Assembly: GCA_025667525.1 (NCBI GenBank)
Contig: CM046882.1
Span: forward strand, 219,588,592 to 219,652,591
From: Glebionis coronaria
Lineage: Eukaryota > Streptophyta > Magnoliopsida > Asterales > Asteraceae
Direction: 5' to 3'
Length of the DNA stretch: 64,000 nt
Shown: one piece after another, positions 33,841 through 46,834 of the stretch
How the letters are laid out: every line of letters starts with the position of its first letter
How positions within the stretch are numbered: position 1 is the first letter of the stretch
Program-made: the position numbers and the translations under genes
The notes under the pieces: model-generated
Databases searched by the model: none
Told to the model about the DNA's origin: nothing
Seen by the model: only the letters and a program-made list of their open reading frames with translations

Positions 33841-36800
33841 ATGCTAACTCGTAATCAAGCAAAACGTGCACGTAGACGAAAGAACAAAACTCCCACTCCA
33901 ACTCATTCTAGTGAGGAGTCTCCTATTGACGAACCCATTGTACGAGAAGCACCAACCATGGCAAATCGAACTATGATGGAGTTACTTCAAGCACCCAACG
34001 AGGGTTATGGAGAAGCTATTGTGATTCCCGCAATCCTTGCGGAGAATTTTGAGGTGAAAACGGGTTTGTTGTCGATGATCCAAAACAACAAATTCCGTGG
34101 TGATGAGAAGGACAATCCCCACAACCATATCCGCCAATTTAATCGTCTTACCGCCACGTGCAAATTTAAGGATGTCTCGAATGACTCGATTAAGATGATG
34201 CTTTTTCCGTATTCCTTAGCGGGGCCCGCTAAAATTTGGTTAGAGAAAGAGCCACCCAATTCTATATTGACGTGGAAGGATCTCGTTTCAAAATTTGTGA
34301 ACCAATTTTTATGCCCTCTAAGACTACGCATTTGAAAAATGAGATTAAATTTTCACAAGAATCAAATGAAAGTTTTTCAACGGCTTGGAATAGGTTTAAG
34401 GAGATGTTACATGAATGTCCTCATCACGGTTTTTCCGACTTACACCAAATCGACACGTTTTACAATGGACTTAACGATCATGAAAGAGATTATTTAAATG
34501 CCGCCGCGGGTGGTAATTTTTTGTGTAAAACGGTTGAAGAAGCTTTGGTCATAATTGAGAATAGGTCTAAGGTTTATAGCCCTCGTAACACACCGAGTGT
34601 TGCCAAAATGGGCTCATCATCATCTCGTAGTATCAATGCCTTACATGATGAAGCTAATGAGGAAAATCGGTTCTTCGATAGGTTTTCGAATCTTATGTCT
34701 CATTGGAAAGCTCAAGAAGCTTCAAATTCCGCTTCGGTTAAAGCGGTTTCTAAGAGTTGTTTGTCGTGTGGTGGAGCTCATGATCTTTCCGAGTGCATTA
34801 CCGCGGATGGTAACACTTCGAGTGCTTATGTAGCCACGGGAACTTATAACCAAATCGGTCAAGGTTCTCGCCAAAATCAAGCTCCACAAAATCAAAATGT
34901 TAATAACTATCGAAACAACAATCAAGGTGGAAATTGCCAAGCAAATCAAAGGAATTATAACAAGGGTAATTATCAAAGTGGAAATGGGCAAATTTCTAAT
35001 CAAAACCAAAACCGCGATTTTCAAAACAATGCCCAAGGTTTTCAAAATGATCACACCAAAAATCTTCAAGGAGAATTTTTGAATTATGCAAAGGCTAATG
35101 ATGCTAAGTTTGACAACATGCAACGTGAAATGGTTAGCTTAAGATCCGAGTTGAAAAACGAGGTTAAAAACGAACTTGCTAATGAACTTAAAACTCATGC
35201 TAATAAAATGGAAGGAAATGTCACACGACTCCAACAAAATCAACAAAAAATGGAGCAAGGACAACATGAGATTAAGCAAGAGTTGTTAAAAGCGGATGCT
35301 AGGCAATCTATGTTTGAAGACCGAATGGCTAAAATGTTTGAAGCTATCATGTGTAAGCCTTCTTCTTCGGGTGGTCTTCCTAGTGATACCATCGTGAACC
35401 CGAAAGGAGAATTGAAAGCTATTACTACTCATAGTGGTAAAACTTTCAAAGAACCCATTTCTCATCCAAGTACTTCTATGGGGAAGGAAAAAGAGAAAGA
35501 ACCCGAGGTGGTGGTAGAAAAGGAGCAAATTACAAGCCCACGAAGTACCGCTCAAACCACACCTACGGTTGAACCAATACCAATCATGGAACCCGAGATT
35601 CCAAGGCCTATGCCTATGCCTACTTTTCCCCAACCCACACCACCTTTACCCTACCCTTCAAGACGAGACAAGGAAAAGGCACAAGAACGAAATAATTATC
35701 AATTTGAACTCTTTATGAAAATGTTTCGTGACTTGCATTTCAATATAAGTTTTGCCGACGCCTTAGTCATGATGCCTCGATTTGCCGCGAACTTCAAATG
35801 TATGTTGAATAACAAAGAAAAATTGCAAAAATCGTCTAGTTGTTCTTCGGTTTTTCAAAGCCGCATACCTCAAAAAGTCGGTGATCCTGGAAAGTTTTTA
35901 ATCCCATGTGCTATACAAGACATGGAAGAATGCTACGCCTTGGCCGATCTTGGTGCTAGTATTAATTTGATGCCTCTTGAGATTTTTAAATCGCTCAATC
36001 TTCCCAATCTCACTCCTTCAAGAATGTCAATCGAGATGGCCGATCATTCTACGATTCTAGCTTGTGGAGTTGCCGAGGACGTCTTTGTGAAAGTTGGAAA
36101 GTTCTACTATCCTGTAGACTTTATTGTTGTTGATATTCCTATCGATCCTAAAGTTCCGTTAATTTTAGGTCGATCTTTTTTGGATACCTCGAGAGCACTT
36201 ATCGACGTGCATGCAAGAAAAATCACTCTTCGTTTCAATGAGGAAGAACTCGTCATTAATGCAACCCAAAACTCCACTCTTTCTCATGTGTATTCTATCA
36301 CATCTTTGTACAATGTCAATCCCATCAAAAACATTTGCAAAAAGATTTCCAATAGAGTTTTAGGAGTTGTTGAGAAAAAGAAAGTTTCGTCCCCTCCGCC
36401 GGTGGAGGTTAAGAGTGTTAAGCCTACGATTCCAATCTCGAGTGATTCTTCGGATGATGAATACGTTGATCCCGATGGGGAGGTTTTCTTTGTTGACAAA
36501 CGTTTTGAAAACTTGCCACCACCTAAACCAAAAAGATTTCAAAATGTGAGAATTTTTAGTGTGACTAACATTGCTTTAGATACACCAAATATTTTTGACA
36601 TAATTAAATCGGGTTTTCACAAGGAGAGTGTAAAAGATGAAAAAGGAAAAGATTTTAACTTGGATTTAAAAGATTTTTCTACAATTCTAACTCCGTCATC
36701 ACCACGTGTATTGAGTACTACAAGCTCGTCTTCTCCTTTTGACGATGCTTTGTGTGGACTTAGTGTGTGTTCCCTTCCCTTTCTCCACCGAGGACGAGAT

Positions 36801-37074
36801 ATTTGATCCTGGAATTGCTTATATAGGGAAATCTAGGTCTTCCACCGATGCAATAAATGGAAAATCTTTTCATTTGATTGGTGCGAGTCTACCTCGAGTA
36901 GCTCATGTTTTTAGAGACTTACCCATTGTCCCACCCTTCTATTTCTTCTCTCCTATTTTCTTGAAACTCTTTGAGTTTTTGTTGACCAATGATGAAGTGG
37001 CGTTGATTTGTTTTTCCAATGAAAACGAGAACGCCATCTTCGATCCCGGTATTTTGCACCATCAAAGGACTTAG
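33841..37074 (+). pseudogene. Element C gag-protease with unusual tail, two frameshifts
   Basis: Starts at ATG 33841 (MLTRNQAKRARRRKNK), since the longer frame uses a non-ATG codon. The gag core is nearly the same as B's. A one-base shift near 34.31 kb moves it to the frame that stays open to 36806. The zinc knuckle CLSCGGAHDLSEC is near 34.77 kb, followed by a Gln/Asn-rich stretch and a likely coiled coil. Protease has ALADLGASINLMPL near 35.94 kb. After it, where B has RT, comes a Ser/Pro/acidic region (SSDSSDDEYVDPDG, then PPPKPKRFQNVRIF). A second shift near 36.77 kb leads to a tail with two IFDPGI motifs ending at 37074. I do not know the tail's function. From memory the IFDPGI motif recurs in non-autonomous Athila-like proteins of Asteraceae. 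Gag and protease could in principle act in particle formation. Confidence 0.85.
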
Positions 37075-38970
37075 TCCTTTATACCGGTTGTTTTTGGGCC
37101 TTGTTTATCATGTAATCCCCACCAAAAATTGACCACACCATGATTATCCCTAAATGATCACATTTATGGGGATTCGAGTCGAGCTTTTGACTCGGTTATC
37201 AAAAACAAGGTGCCTCGTGGGGGAGACCCATGCTTATCCATGTACATATTATTGCTTTCTAATTAGTTAATGTGAGGGGATTTGTGCCCTTCCAACCTTT
37301 GTTACGTGGTTGTTTGTGAATTGTGGTTTTTAGATCATGATCTTCATGATTGGAGCCTCTCGTGTTCGTTTTATAGGAGCACTCGATCGTTTGCTTTGGA
37401 GAAATTTCCCAATATCCACATGATATATCCTTTTATGTTCTAACCTTAGGTTTTTAGCACACTTCATAAACGGGTATTACTTAGTGGTTACACCCTTTCC
37501 ATGCTAGATTAGGCATTCGACTACGTCTCTAGTATGGGGGTGTTTGCACCCCTAGACTCGAAACATTCAGGACAATGTTTAACTTTAGTATGGGGGGTGA
37601 ATAGATACTTGCCTTGCCAAACCTTCACGCTTTCCAAAGTTTGTCTTTTTGTTTATCGTTTTGTTGCAAAATAAGGCTAAAAATGGCCAAATTTTAAAAA
37701 TTTTCTCATGTTTTATAAGTGTTTGAAGACACGAATGTAGATTTTCCGATGGCGAGAATAAGAGTAATTTTTTACTAGACCGTGCGTGTTGAGCACTTAG
37801 CTTTGATTCCTTAACTACACATTAGGCTAAGTCTCTTAAATGAGGACGAGAAATGATAGAGTTAATTATAAGTTACTATACTAAACGTAGAGTACTCGTA
37901 TTCTTTCAAAAACTCATGTGTTCTCGTTGTTTGCTTATTCTCCCTTCGCTTGTAAATATTTTTGCTTAATAAATATTGACTTAGCGGTTTAGTTAGGATT
38001 GTTGGGTTTCTAGTCTTTTCTAGTAGCTTCCGTGTAATTAAATTGGGAAGACATTAAGGTATCGCCAGCGTCACGGTTTTGAAGTATTGGCACCCCAATA
38101 ATCGAAAGCTTCACCCAATAATAAGATTTCAAGTGCTCACCTAAATCTAGCAAACAATTTGAAGCCCCACAAGGCCGAAAAATCTATGCAAAATTGAAAG
38201 TGAATCAAGCCTTAATCTTCGAAGCTTTAAAGATCCAAAATTCGCTTTAGCGTGAGGATATACGTCTTTGGCTAATAAAACCACCGATGAGGCGGATAAT
38301 AAAAGGCAAGGCAAGACCGAAGTCATAATAAAAGCTTCATGGCGAAGTTGAATAAAAGATGGAGGTAAACCAAAGATAATAAGGCCCTTCCGTTAGGGGG
38401 CGTATAAAAGTCTTGGTAATAAGTCTCATGTTCAAAACCGTTATAAAACCGTGTTTATCGATTCTTCTTGTCAACTTAATTTTTTAACATCGTTGTCTAT
38501 TAGGAGGGGTTATTGATTTGATGGTCTTAGTTACACCGTTAGGACTCTATTTTTAGACCTAAATCTCTATTATCGCATAAGTCAACAATGTATCCTCGTG
38601 AAACATTCAAGACAAAATAAAATATAAGAGATATAAATTAGGAATAATGGGAGAATAAGTACGTGATTAGGGCATATGAGTAGTGTTAGCATTACTAACT
38701 TATAATGACAATGATCTCGTTGCACGCTTGGCATGGAATTAGAGTGAAAATCGAGGACGATGAAATTATTTCTAACAAAGCATTCACGTGTTCTTATTCT
38801 ATGAACCTAAACGTCCCATTTTGCGATGAAAATCATACATTATGTCTAAAACACAAGTAGTAGTCATAGTGGTAGTGTAGCTAGTTTATCATTCAATAAA
38901 GTGAATTAAATTTTGGAGGTGCTACGATACTTAATTTTAGCATTGCGTGAGGGCACGGCAATGGTTTAGT
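37075..38970 (+). other. Non-coding 3' region of element C
   Basis: 1.9 kb without a supported ORF, matching 16348-18102 of B in inverse orientation, including the stretch around the purine tract. This shared 3' end makes a B-C family relation secure. Confidence 0.75.
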
Positions 38971-38979
38971 ATGGGGGAG
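38971..38979 (+). other. Polypurine tract of element C
   Basis: ATGGGGGAG directly before the 3' LTR start TGATGAGAC. Identical to the tract of B. Confidence 0.88.
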
Positions 38980-41900
38980 TGATGAGACTGCTTTTATACA
39001 TGGTCTCAGCGTCCAAATCGGGCTTAAAATACATTAAATATCATTAAAACTGCCAAATATATGCTCGTGTTTGTTACTTGTGTATTTTTAGGTACGGATA
39101 TTGAGGAAATGGTAAAAGATCACAAGAATCATTCAAAAACGAACACGGGAAACGAAGCCGCACAATGAACCGGGCCAAAGTTTTGAATTTCCAAAAATTC
39201 CCTTGAAGAATTGAAGATTGTCAAGTTTGGTCCCTCAACTTTTGAAGATTTACACTTTATACCCCTCAAATATTCAAAACTATGAATAGGGTCCCTAAAG
39301 TTTGATGACTATATAAGATCAGCCCTTGGAAAATGAAGAATATGCATTAATGGCCTTTGTTTCAAGTTACAAAGTATTTGTGCCATAAATGACAAGTTGC
39401 CAAAAGTTGATAAAGGGAAAATTGGCGTGGATAGCTATTATTCACAAAGTAAACAAAAATGAAAACCTTGGGGGCCTTATCTGCCAAGACATCCAAACTT
39501 ACCCCTCCTATCACAACCTCCCACGTCACCCCACTCAACCATCCCACCAATCACCTTCCTCCAACCCTCCACGTCACACCCCACCACTACTTAAATAACT
39601 GATTTATTTAATAAGTTATAACCCTTCTCACCAAAACAACAATTTAAAAACCTTAATCCCCAATTTGGATTAAACACCCTTAATTCCCCCCACGAACCCT
39701 AATTTTCTCCAGACCCAATTGGACCAAGAACAAAGGGTTTTTCCCTTAATTGCTCCAGATTGATGATTAAACCCTTTCTCACCAAAACCCACATTCCAAC
39801 TCACCACAAGACACACCCATGTGTCTTGTGGGACCCACCCCTGCTCACGTCTTTTTCCCCCAAACCCAAGAGTGGACAAGATAAACGTCCAGGATTCTTC
39901 TCTTGGCCTCCAAGGAGTTTTTGACGTCCCAAGATCAAAAACACAACTGGCATGTCAACATCCTTCACAAGATGACATTTTGACTGAAAAATCAAGGGGC
40001 ATTTTAGGATTTTTATACATTAGGGTTTCAGTTTACTATTATTTTAATCCTAGGCCTATAATGTTCTATTTAAGCTTATAAAAGGGAGTCGACTTGTGAC
40101 CCCTTTTCTTTGTTCCAGATTTTACTCAAAAAAAATTGTAATCTTTTTAAATATTTATAAAGTTTGGTATTTGTGTTTGAAACAAGTGTAATTCCTTTTA
40201 TGAGTTTTAGAAATTGATATATTTTTGTTGAGTGAAAATCTGAGTTCCATATCATTTGTGTAACACTTGTGTGTGTTGAAGTTTGAATTTTCAAAAAAGT
40301 TTCATGTTTGCTCAAATTTCAGAAACTTAAGTCTCCAAAGAAGTGAAAGTGGATTTGGAGTTTTAAGCTTGTGAATTTGTTCTTGGTTTGTTACCTTTCC
40401 ATTGGTTTAAAGGTTTTTCAGTTGTGAAAAAAGTTTATAAGTTTTCAGAAAATTAGTTATATTGGATATTGTGCATTTTTGTGTTTCCATTTTTCTTATC
40501 AGGGTTCATTGTTGATTGTTTGTTGTCCAAGGTCCAGCACAAGCCCGAGCTTGTGGGAGGTGGTTAAGCAACCACTGAGGGACTTGGATGTAAGTCCCTC
40601 AAGGTAAAAATTCCTTGTTTCAGTTTCATTTTCAGAAAGTGTGAATTTTGCAAGAATTGTGAAAGGCTGCTTGTTTGTGTGTTTTACTTGCTTGATTAGG
40701 TGCTTTGATGATTGTTATGCATGTTTAGAAGGTTTAAAATCAGTTTGGTATAGATTGGATGTGATTTGGTTAGAAAAAATTTGATTTCAGAAACTTAAAG
40801 GGGTGTTTGGATTTGAGTTTTAAGCTAGGGATATTGAGTGCTTTTGGTTTAAAAAGCATCTAGACACACTTAATAGGTTGCTAATATATGATATGTGTAT
40901 TTGAGTTTCAGTTTGTTGAAGTTTTAACCAAAGTTGCATGATAAAAAGTTCAAAAACATAGCATAAATCTGCATGCCATTTTTCTGCTTGTTTTATGTGA
41001 ACTTGAGCCATCATATCTTCATATTTGTTAGAATTAAGGTTCCTTGAGGGTTTGTGATTGCTCATATGTCATTTGGGGAGTTTGTATGATAGATATTAGC
41101 CATTGAAAATCATTTTGGTGCCAAGTTTATCAGCATAGTACACTCAGACCTTCAGTATTGCTTAATCAGTAACTTTGTGGCTTATTTGTGAAGAATTTTT
41201 TGAAGTGATTGCTTGTTTTTTTGTGTATAATCTGACTCCTTATACTCAACTGAGTATAAGGGTGCCTTTTTGTCCAAAATAAGCTATCAAATAAGCTTTC
41301 CTAAGCTTATTGGTCTCCTGACCAAAAATATACACTAGCAGTGGGAACATCGTTCCCCCTGCTTGTGCAAAAGTTTCCCCTGCTATACAACAGGACAAAA
41401 CACCAACACATGTCACTATCAGATTTTGTTTTTTTTGTCTTTAGTGGGTGATTTTAGGAGTTAGGACCTGATTTTTGTTTTGTTATTCTTCTTATTTTAT
41501 TTCTGAATTTTTAGTTTAATTAAAAAATTTATCACTGTTCATTTTATATTTTTTAGATTAATTAGTATTTTTAATTAACTTTAAAGTTTCTGTTTTTGGA
41601 ATTTAGTGCCAAAAAGTAATATTTTTCAGTTTAATCAATTTTCCTGGACTTAGAATATTATTTTAAGATTTTTGGTTAAAAAAGATTTTACTGTTCATCT
41701 TTTTATTATTTTTTAGAATTAATTTAACTTAATTAGGGTTTTAATTAAACTAGTTTTGTCTTTAGTGGTAAATTTTATATTTTTCAATCCTTTTCATTTT
41801 TCTACTGTTCATTAGAGTAAATGAGGATTTTTAAAATTGGTAGATTATTTTTAACATTATTTTATTATTTTTTATAATTATTTTAGTTTAAAAATAGTTT

Positions 41901-42444
41901 TTAGTAATTTAAAAATAGAAAAATAGTTTTTAAAAATTAGGAAAAATACTTTTTAGTCTTTAGATAATATAAGTAAGTTATTTGTTCAATAAAATCATAT
42001 TTTGGACATTTTGATTAATTATATTTAATTTTAGAGCTTTAATTAGCATTTAAAATTGAATATTTAATTAATAAAAGGTTTTAAAATATTTTTATTGGAT
42101 TTTATTTCTTATTTATATTATTTTGGACTTGTTTTAGCTTTTAATTAATTTTTTAGGAATTTTTAGGTGAAAATTTTAAATTTGAGTAGTTTTTACGGTT
42201 TTACGTGAACGCGTTTTCGTCTTAGCTCGATCCGTTTTCGTAACCGCCTTTTCTTTCCTTTCTCATTTCTATTCTCTTTTCTTGTTAATAATCACAAACA
42301 AAATCAATTCATTACACAACACACGTGCCTCCTTGAGAACGAACTCACTTTTAGGGTCTTACACACACGGTTTTCCTAAATCGTCGTGCTCACTTGCCCT
42401 ATTTATTGCTCTTTTCCTAAAGAGTGGTACAAACACCAATATCA
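38980..42444 (+). repeat. 3' LTR of element C
   Basis: 3465 bp, matching 29632-33091. TATA at 40077-40084. One arm of the terminal hairpin has a T to G change (GTCTCAGC). TSD ATGAC follows at 42445-42449. Confidence 0.95.
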
Positions 42445-42449
42445 ATGAC

Positions 42450-43787
42450 TCTTTTGCCCTTGAGGCCTTAATGTCTATCAATTCCAATCTTGATGACACC
42501 CCGTGGTTTGCGGACATTGCAAACTACTTAGCAGGTGGTATTCTCATCGAAGGTTTAACATCCCAACAAAAGAAGAAGTTCTTTAACGATGATAAGACTT
42601 ACTTTTGGGATGACCCTTATCTATTCAAACAATGTGCGGATCTGATTATTCGTTGGTGTGTTGATGAACCCGCAGCTTTAGACATTCTCAAAGCTTGCCA
42701 TAAAGGACCCACCGGTGGTCACTTTGGTCCCAACTACACCGCGAAGAAAGTGTTTGACTCGGGATTCTATTGGCCCACCATTTATCGTGACGCTCACGAG
42801 ATGGTTAAAAATTGTGATGCTTGCCAACGTCAAGGTAAGATCACACACAAAGATGAGATGCCTCAAAATTTCATACAAGAATGTGAAATCTTTGATGTAT
42901 GGGGTATCGACTTTATGGGGCCATTTCCATCATCTAAAGGGAACAAGTACATCCTCGTAGCCGTTGACTACGTTTCTAAATGGGTTGAAGCTAAGGCTCT
43001 CCCTACGAACGATGCGAGGGTGGTTGTGAACTTTCTGAAACAACTTTTTGCTCGATTCGGTGTTCCTCGTGCTATAACCAGTGACCGCGGGACTCATTTT
43101 TGCAATGATCAATTTGCTCGATTCATGGCTAAGTATGGTGTCAATCACCGTCTTTCCATCGCTTATCATCCTTAAACTATTGGTCAAGCCGAGATATCTA
43201 ACCGTGGATTGAAGCGAATTCTTGAGCGTACTGTGGGAGAGCATCGTGCCTCATGGGCCGATAAGTTAGATGATTCTTTGTGGGCTTTCCGTACCGCTTA
43301 TAAGACCCCGATTGGTTGTACACCTTATCGTCTTGTGTACGGGAAATCATGCCACCTCTCTATCGAGCTGGAACATAAGGCATACTGGGCCTTGAAGTGG
43401 GCTAACTTCGACATCAACAAAGCCGGCGGTCTTCGGAAGATTCAACTCAACGAGCTCAACGAACTAAGGAATGAAGCTTATGAGAACTTATTGATCTACA
43501 AGGAGAAGACCAAGATCATCCATAATGCAAGGATTAAGAACCGATAGTTCCACGTTGGTGATCAAGTTTTACTCTTTAACTCTCGGTTGAAGATCTTCTC
43601 GGGAAAGCTAAAGAGCCGCTGGTCTGGTCCATTCACCGTCGCCAAAGTCTTCCCATATGGCACCATTGAGCTTTCTCAGCCAAATGGGCCCAATTTTAAG
43701 GTGAATGGCCAGCGCGCGAAGTTGTACTTTGGTGAGGACATCTCTCATGAGATGATTCCATCCCTCACCACGTTTCCCTTGAATTAG
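42450..43787 (+). pseudogene. Element A pol: integrase segment, two stops
   Basis: Resumes A's frame after element C. The zinc finger shows [11 protein letters not shown] and CDACQRQGK. The core has [16 protein letters not shown] and GQAEISN (D, D, E all present). TAA at 43173-43175 comes just before GQAEISN, where B has Gln. TAG at 43545-43547 precedes the C-terminal GDQVLLFNSRLKIFSGKLKS domain, which ends at 43787. The apparent start at 42282 lies inside C's LTR. Integrase would insert the cDNA. The two stops and the RT lesion make A's pol non-functional. Confidence 0.92.
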
Positions 43788-45844
43788 TCTAGGTCGAGTC
43801 AGGCTCGTGACTCGGTTAACAAAAACAAGCGCTTCTCGGGAGGCAACCCGTTGATCTATCCTTTACTCTTTTCATAATAAGTGTAGAGGGGGCCCCGTAT
43901 GTGTTTGATTTCTTGTTTCTTGTGCTGTGCAGGGATTAATGCTTCAAAGATCCATTCTCGATGACTTTTGAAGAACCGTGATCCCGTGTACCCATCTTCC
44001 CGGTTCTATCCTAAACTCTTTTGATTCACTATTTTATATATTTCAATATTAAAATAGGAATCACTATAGTTGTCCTTCCCTTAGCAAGATTTAAACAAAG
44101 TGCACAATGTCCTAAGTATAGGGGAGTTTACTCCCACATGCTTAAACATTAAGGACAACGTTTATATCAAGTGTAGGGGGGACTTCTATCGAAGTAAGTG
44201 GTCTTTTCCATGAAATTGCCCTCATTTTAACCGGAAAATTTGATTTTTCGACATTTTTCAAAACTTTTAATCAATTTTGGCCTAGTAGTATAGTAGTATT
44301 TTCCTTTGTTATCGTTATTTACTCTCTTTGCTAAAAATAAATTTTTTTAATAAAGTGGTTTTAAATTTTTCAAAGTCGTGAATATTTTGACTCAACCCGA
44401 GTTTACTTATCTATGTTTACTCTAGCTAGTATCCTTAACGTGTTTAAGTCAAGTTTTGCTAGGCTTTTATATAGGGAACTTTAAAACGCGAAAGTCTTAA
44501 CTCTCACGGGTTAAGAACAAGATCTTTTCGCAAGTTCCTATAATTGACCCTAGAAAGTCGTTTATCAAGGGAACTTTAAAATGCGAATTCTAAACTTGAA
44601 AAAGTCTAAGAAGTTGCAAGATCCTATAGATGACTTGAAAACCCAAAACTTTGATTTAGTTGGCTAAGCATCCACGAGTCTCATTCCTTGAGATTTTAAA
44701 TTGTGGAGAACAAGAGATGATAGAGTTAATTATAAGTTTGGTATTCTTTCGTGAATTTATGTGAGTTGACTATAAGCCTATTCTCCCATCTCTTGTTAAT
44801 AATTATGTCTGCAATAAATAAGGTTGTACGATTTGAAAATTTACTTAGCTTTTAGCACAAGATCGTTTAAAAGTTGCTCGGTACTAATTAGAGTTCATAG
44901 CCAAGGCATAACTTATTGAAGCGGGATGCGAAAATTGGCGAGTCTGAAAAGGCCCTAACAAGGCATGAGGGCTACATTTTGTTGCTAAATATCCAAAAGT
45001 GATGTGAAGAATCATTAATCAAAAATCAATATGAAGGATCGAGACACACGACGAAAAGCAAAAACTCCCCAAAAGATCATGGAGAAGTCTATCCAAAAAG
45101 GCCCTAACAAGGTATGAGGATAAATAGATCCAAGTCCTAAAAGGAGGCGGATCGTTGTATATCAAAGTCCAAAATAAAGATTGGAGAAAAATGAAGAAGT
45201 CGTGGTCCAAATATGAAGAATCTCTCAAAAACTTCAAGTGAAGAAATTCCTATTATGAAGAGAAGACCATAATTTCAAGAACGTCTCTCAAAGATTCGAA
45301 GTATGAAGTCGCTGCCAAATATTGGTCCAAGAAAGGTCTCAAATCGTGAAGCGAGTTATGCCAAGATATGAACTCTAAGAGGTCCCGAGAAGCAGTTTTA
45401 AAAGATTTTGTCCTTTAGCTAACTATTGATTAAATCGTCCCACTTTATTTTCGGCCTAAATAAACTATCGAAATAAGTCAACAATGCATCCTCGTGATCA
45501 TTCAAGACAAAATTAAAATATAAGAGATACACTTAGGAATAAGGGAGTCTAAGTGAATAATTAGGCCACATGAGTTTGTGTTAGTTAGCTAGCTTATAAT
45601 AACAATGATCTCATTTTTAAGCTTGGTATGGAGAACGTGAAACTTGAGGATGATGAACATTCATGACAGCCAAAACCCCAATGTAAGTCTTTAATTTCTT
45701 TACTTGTTTTGTACATATTTCTATCTTTTTAGTTTCCTTAAAGTATAGTATTTAATAAAGGCCAATGTGGGTTATTTATGATGAAAAATGTAAATCGTGC
45801 TTTAAAATTAATGCATTGCATGAGGGCATTGCAATGGTTAAGTG
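43788..45844 (+). other. Non-coding 3' region of element A
   Basis: About 2 kb with only short, unsupported ORFs. The phrase CAATGGTT near its end resembles the region before the purine tract in B and C. Confidence 0.6.
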
Positions 45845-45851
45845 TAGGGGA
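45845..45851 (+). other. Polypurine tract of element A
   Basis: TAGGGGA next to the probable LTR start, in the position of the GGGGGAG tract of B and C. Confidence 0.6.
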
Positions 45852-46282
45852 TTTAATAAGTGTGAAAACACTTATCCTTTTACCACTTATTTCCAATAAT
45901 AACAAGACCAAAACGTGTATTTTATGTCGTAAAAGTCGGAATTATGCGTGGTTTGTGTTTTAGGACCAAAAGATGAAAAAGGAAGAAAACATGGGCTATC
46001 ACGGGCTTTTAGCGAAGAAAACGAGAAAAGGCGAAGTCAAAAGATCAAGAGTGCATAAAGAACGGAAATCCAAGGCCTATTCTGAATATTTATCGAAGAA
46101 AAGTCTAAAGACGGAAGTTTAATAAAGTCAAAGAACTCAAGTCTAATAGAAGAAGAAAATTACAAGACAAGTTCAATTTACATCAACAAATCACGAGACG
46201 ACGTCGAGAAAGACAAAGGATTTAATCGAGTTGAGCCGAGAAGAAAGAAAGAGGAAGCAACACATGCACCTCCCCATTTTCC

Positions 46283-46290
46283 TATAAATA
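46283..46290 (+). promoter_or_regulatory. TATA box of element A LTR
   Basis: TATAAATA in TTTTCCTATAAATACCCTCC. It reads rightward toward E. Confidence 0.6.
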
Positions 46291-46834
46291 CCCTCCTAAA
46301 CACATTAGGAGGGGGTTAGCTAGTTTCATTTTCCTTTCTAGTTTTTAGAGAGAGAAAGTTTTAAACTTTCTCTCACTAAGTTTCATCTTTTCTTTATTTT
46401 TATCTTTCAAGTTTAAGCTTTTAATCATCCTTGTATTTGGATTTCATTAATCACAAGTTCAAGTTAAGATTTTTGTTCATTAATCTCTTTCTACCTTTCT
46501 TGATTTTTTTTTACCTTTGATCCGAAATATTAATGATCCGTGATTGATTTTGATGTTTAAGTGATTAAAAAGCTCATCTTTTTATTCCTACATAAGTTCT
46601 TATAAGGTTGAGCTTTAAGCTGTTTGTGCTTATTGGCTTATTCGTATGTTTAGCTTATTTACTTTTAAGCTTTCTTAAAAGTTTTATCGTTTTAAAGTTC
46701 GTGTTATAAAGTTCACGTGTTTAGATTCAAAAAGTTTTCGAATTCGTGCTTAATTAATCTTGGCTAAAAGTTGGCAAGTGCTTATTGTATTAACAGCTTA
46801 TTCGTTTCAGATTAAGTACTCTTTGTTTTCCATT

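Larger units (their letters stand above)
29632..42444 (+). mobile_element. Non-autonomous Athila-type element C
   Basis: LTRs of 3460 bp (29632-33091) and 3465 bp (38980-42444) start TGATGAGAC and end CCAATATCA, with TSD ATGAC (29627-29631, 42445-42449). Between them are a tRNA-Asp-type primer site, leader, gag-protease and a purine tract. There is no RT, RNase H or integrase anywhere in the 5.9-kb interior. LTR ends, leader, gag and 3' region resemble element B, so C was probably mobilised by enzymes from a B-like element. By eye the LTRs differ by roughly 1-2 percent. Confidence 0.93.

Noticed and set aside
42282..42449. N-terminal start of the integrase frame
   Set aside because: The bases lie in C's LTR. 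A's frame resumes at 42450.
43788..45840. A host gene between integrase and LTR of A
   Set aside because: Only short ORFs in AT-rich DNA. Position and purine tract fit the 3' untranslated region of the element.
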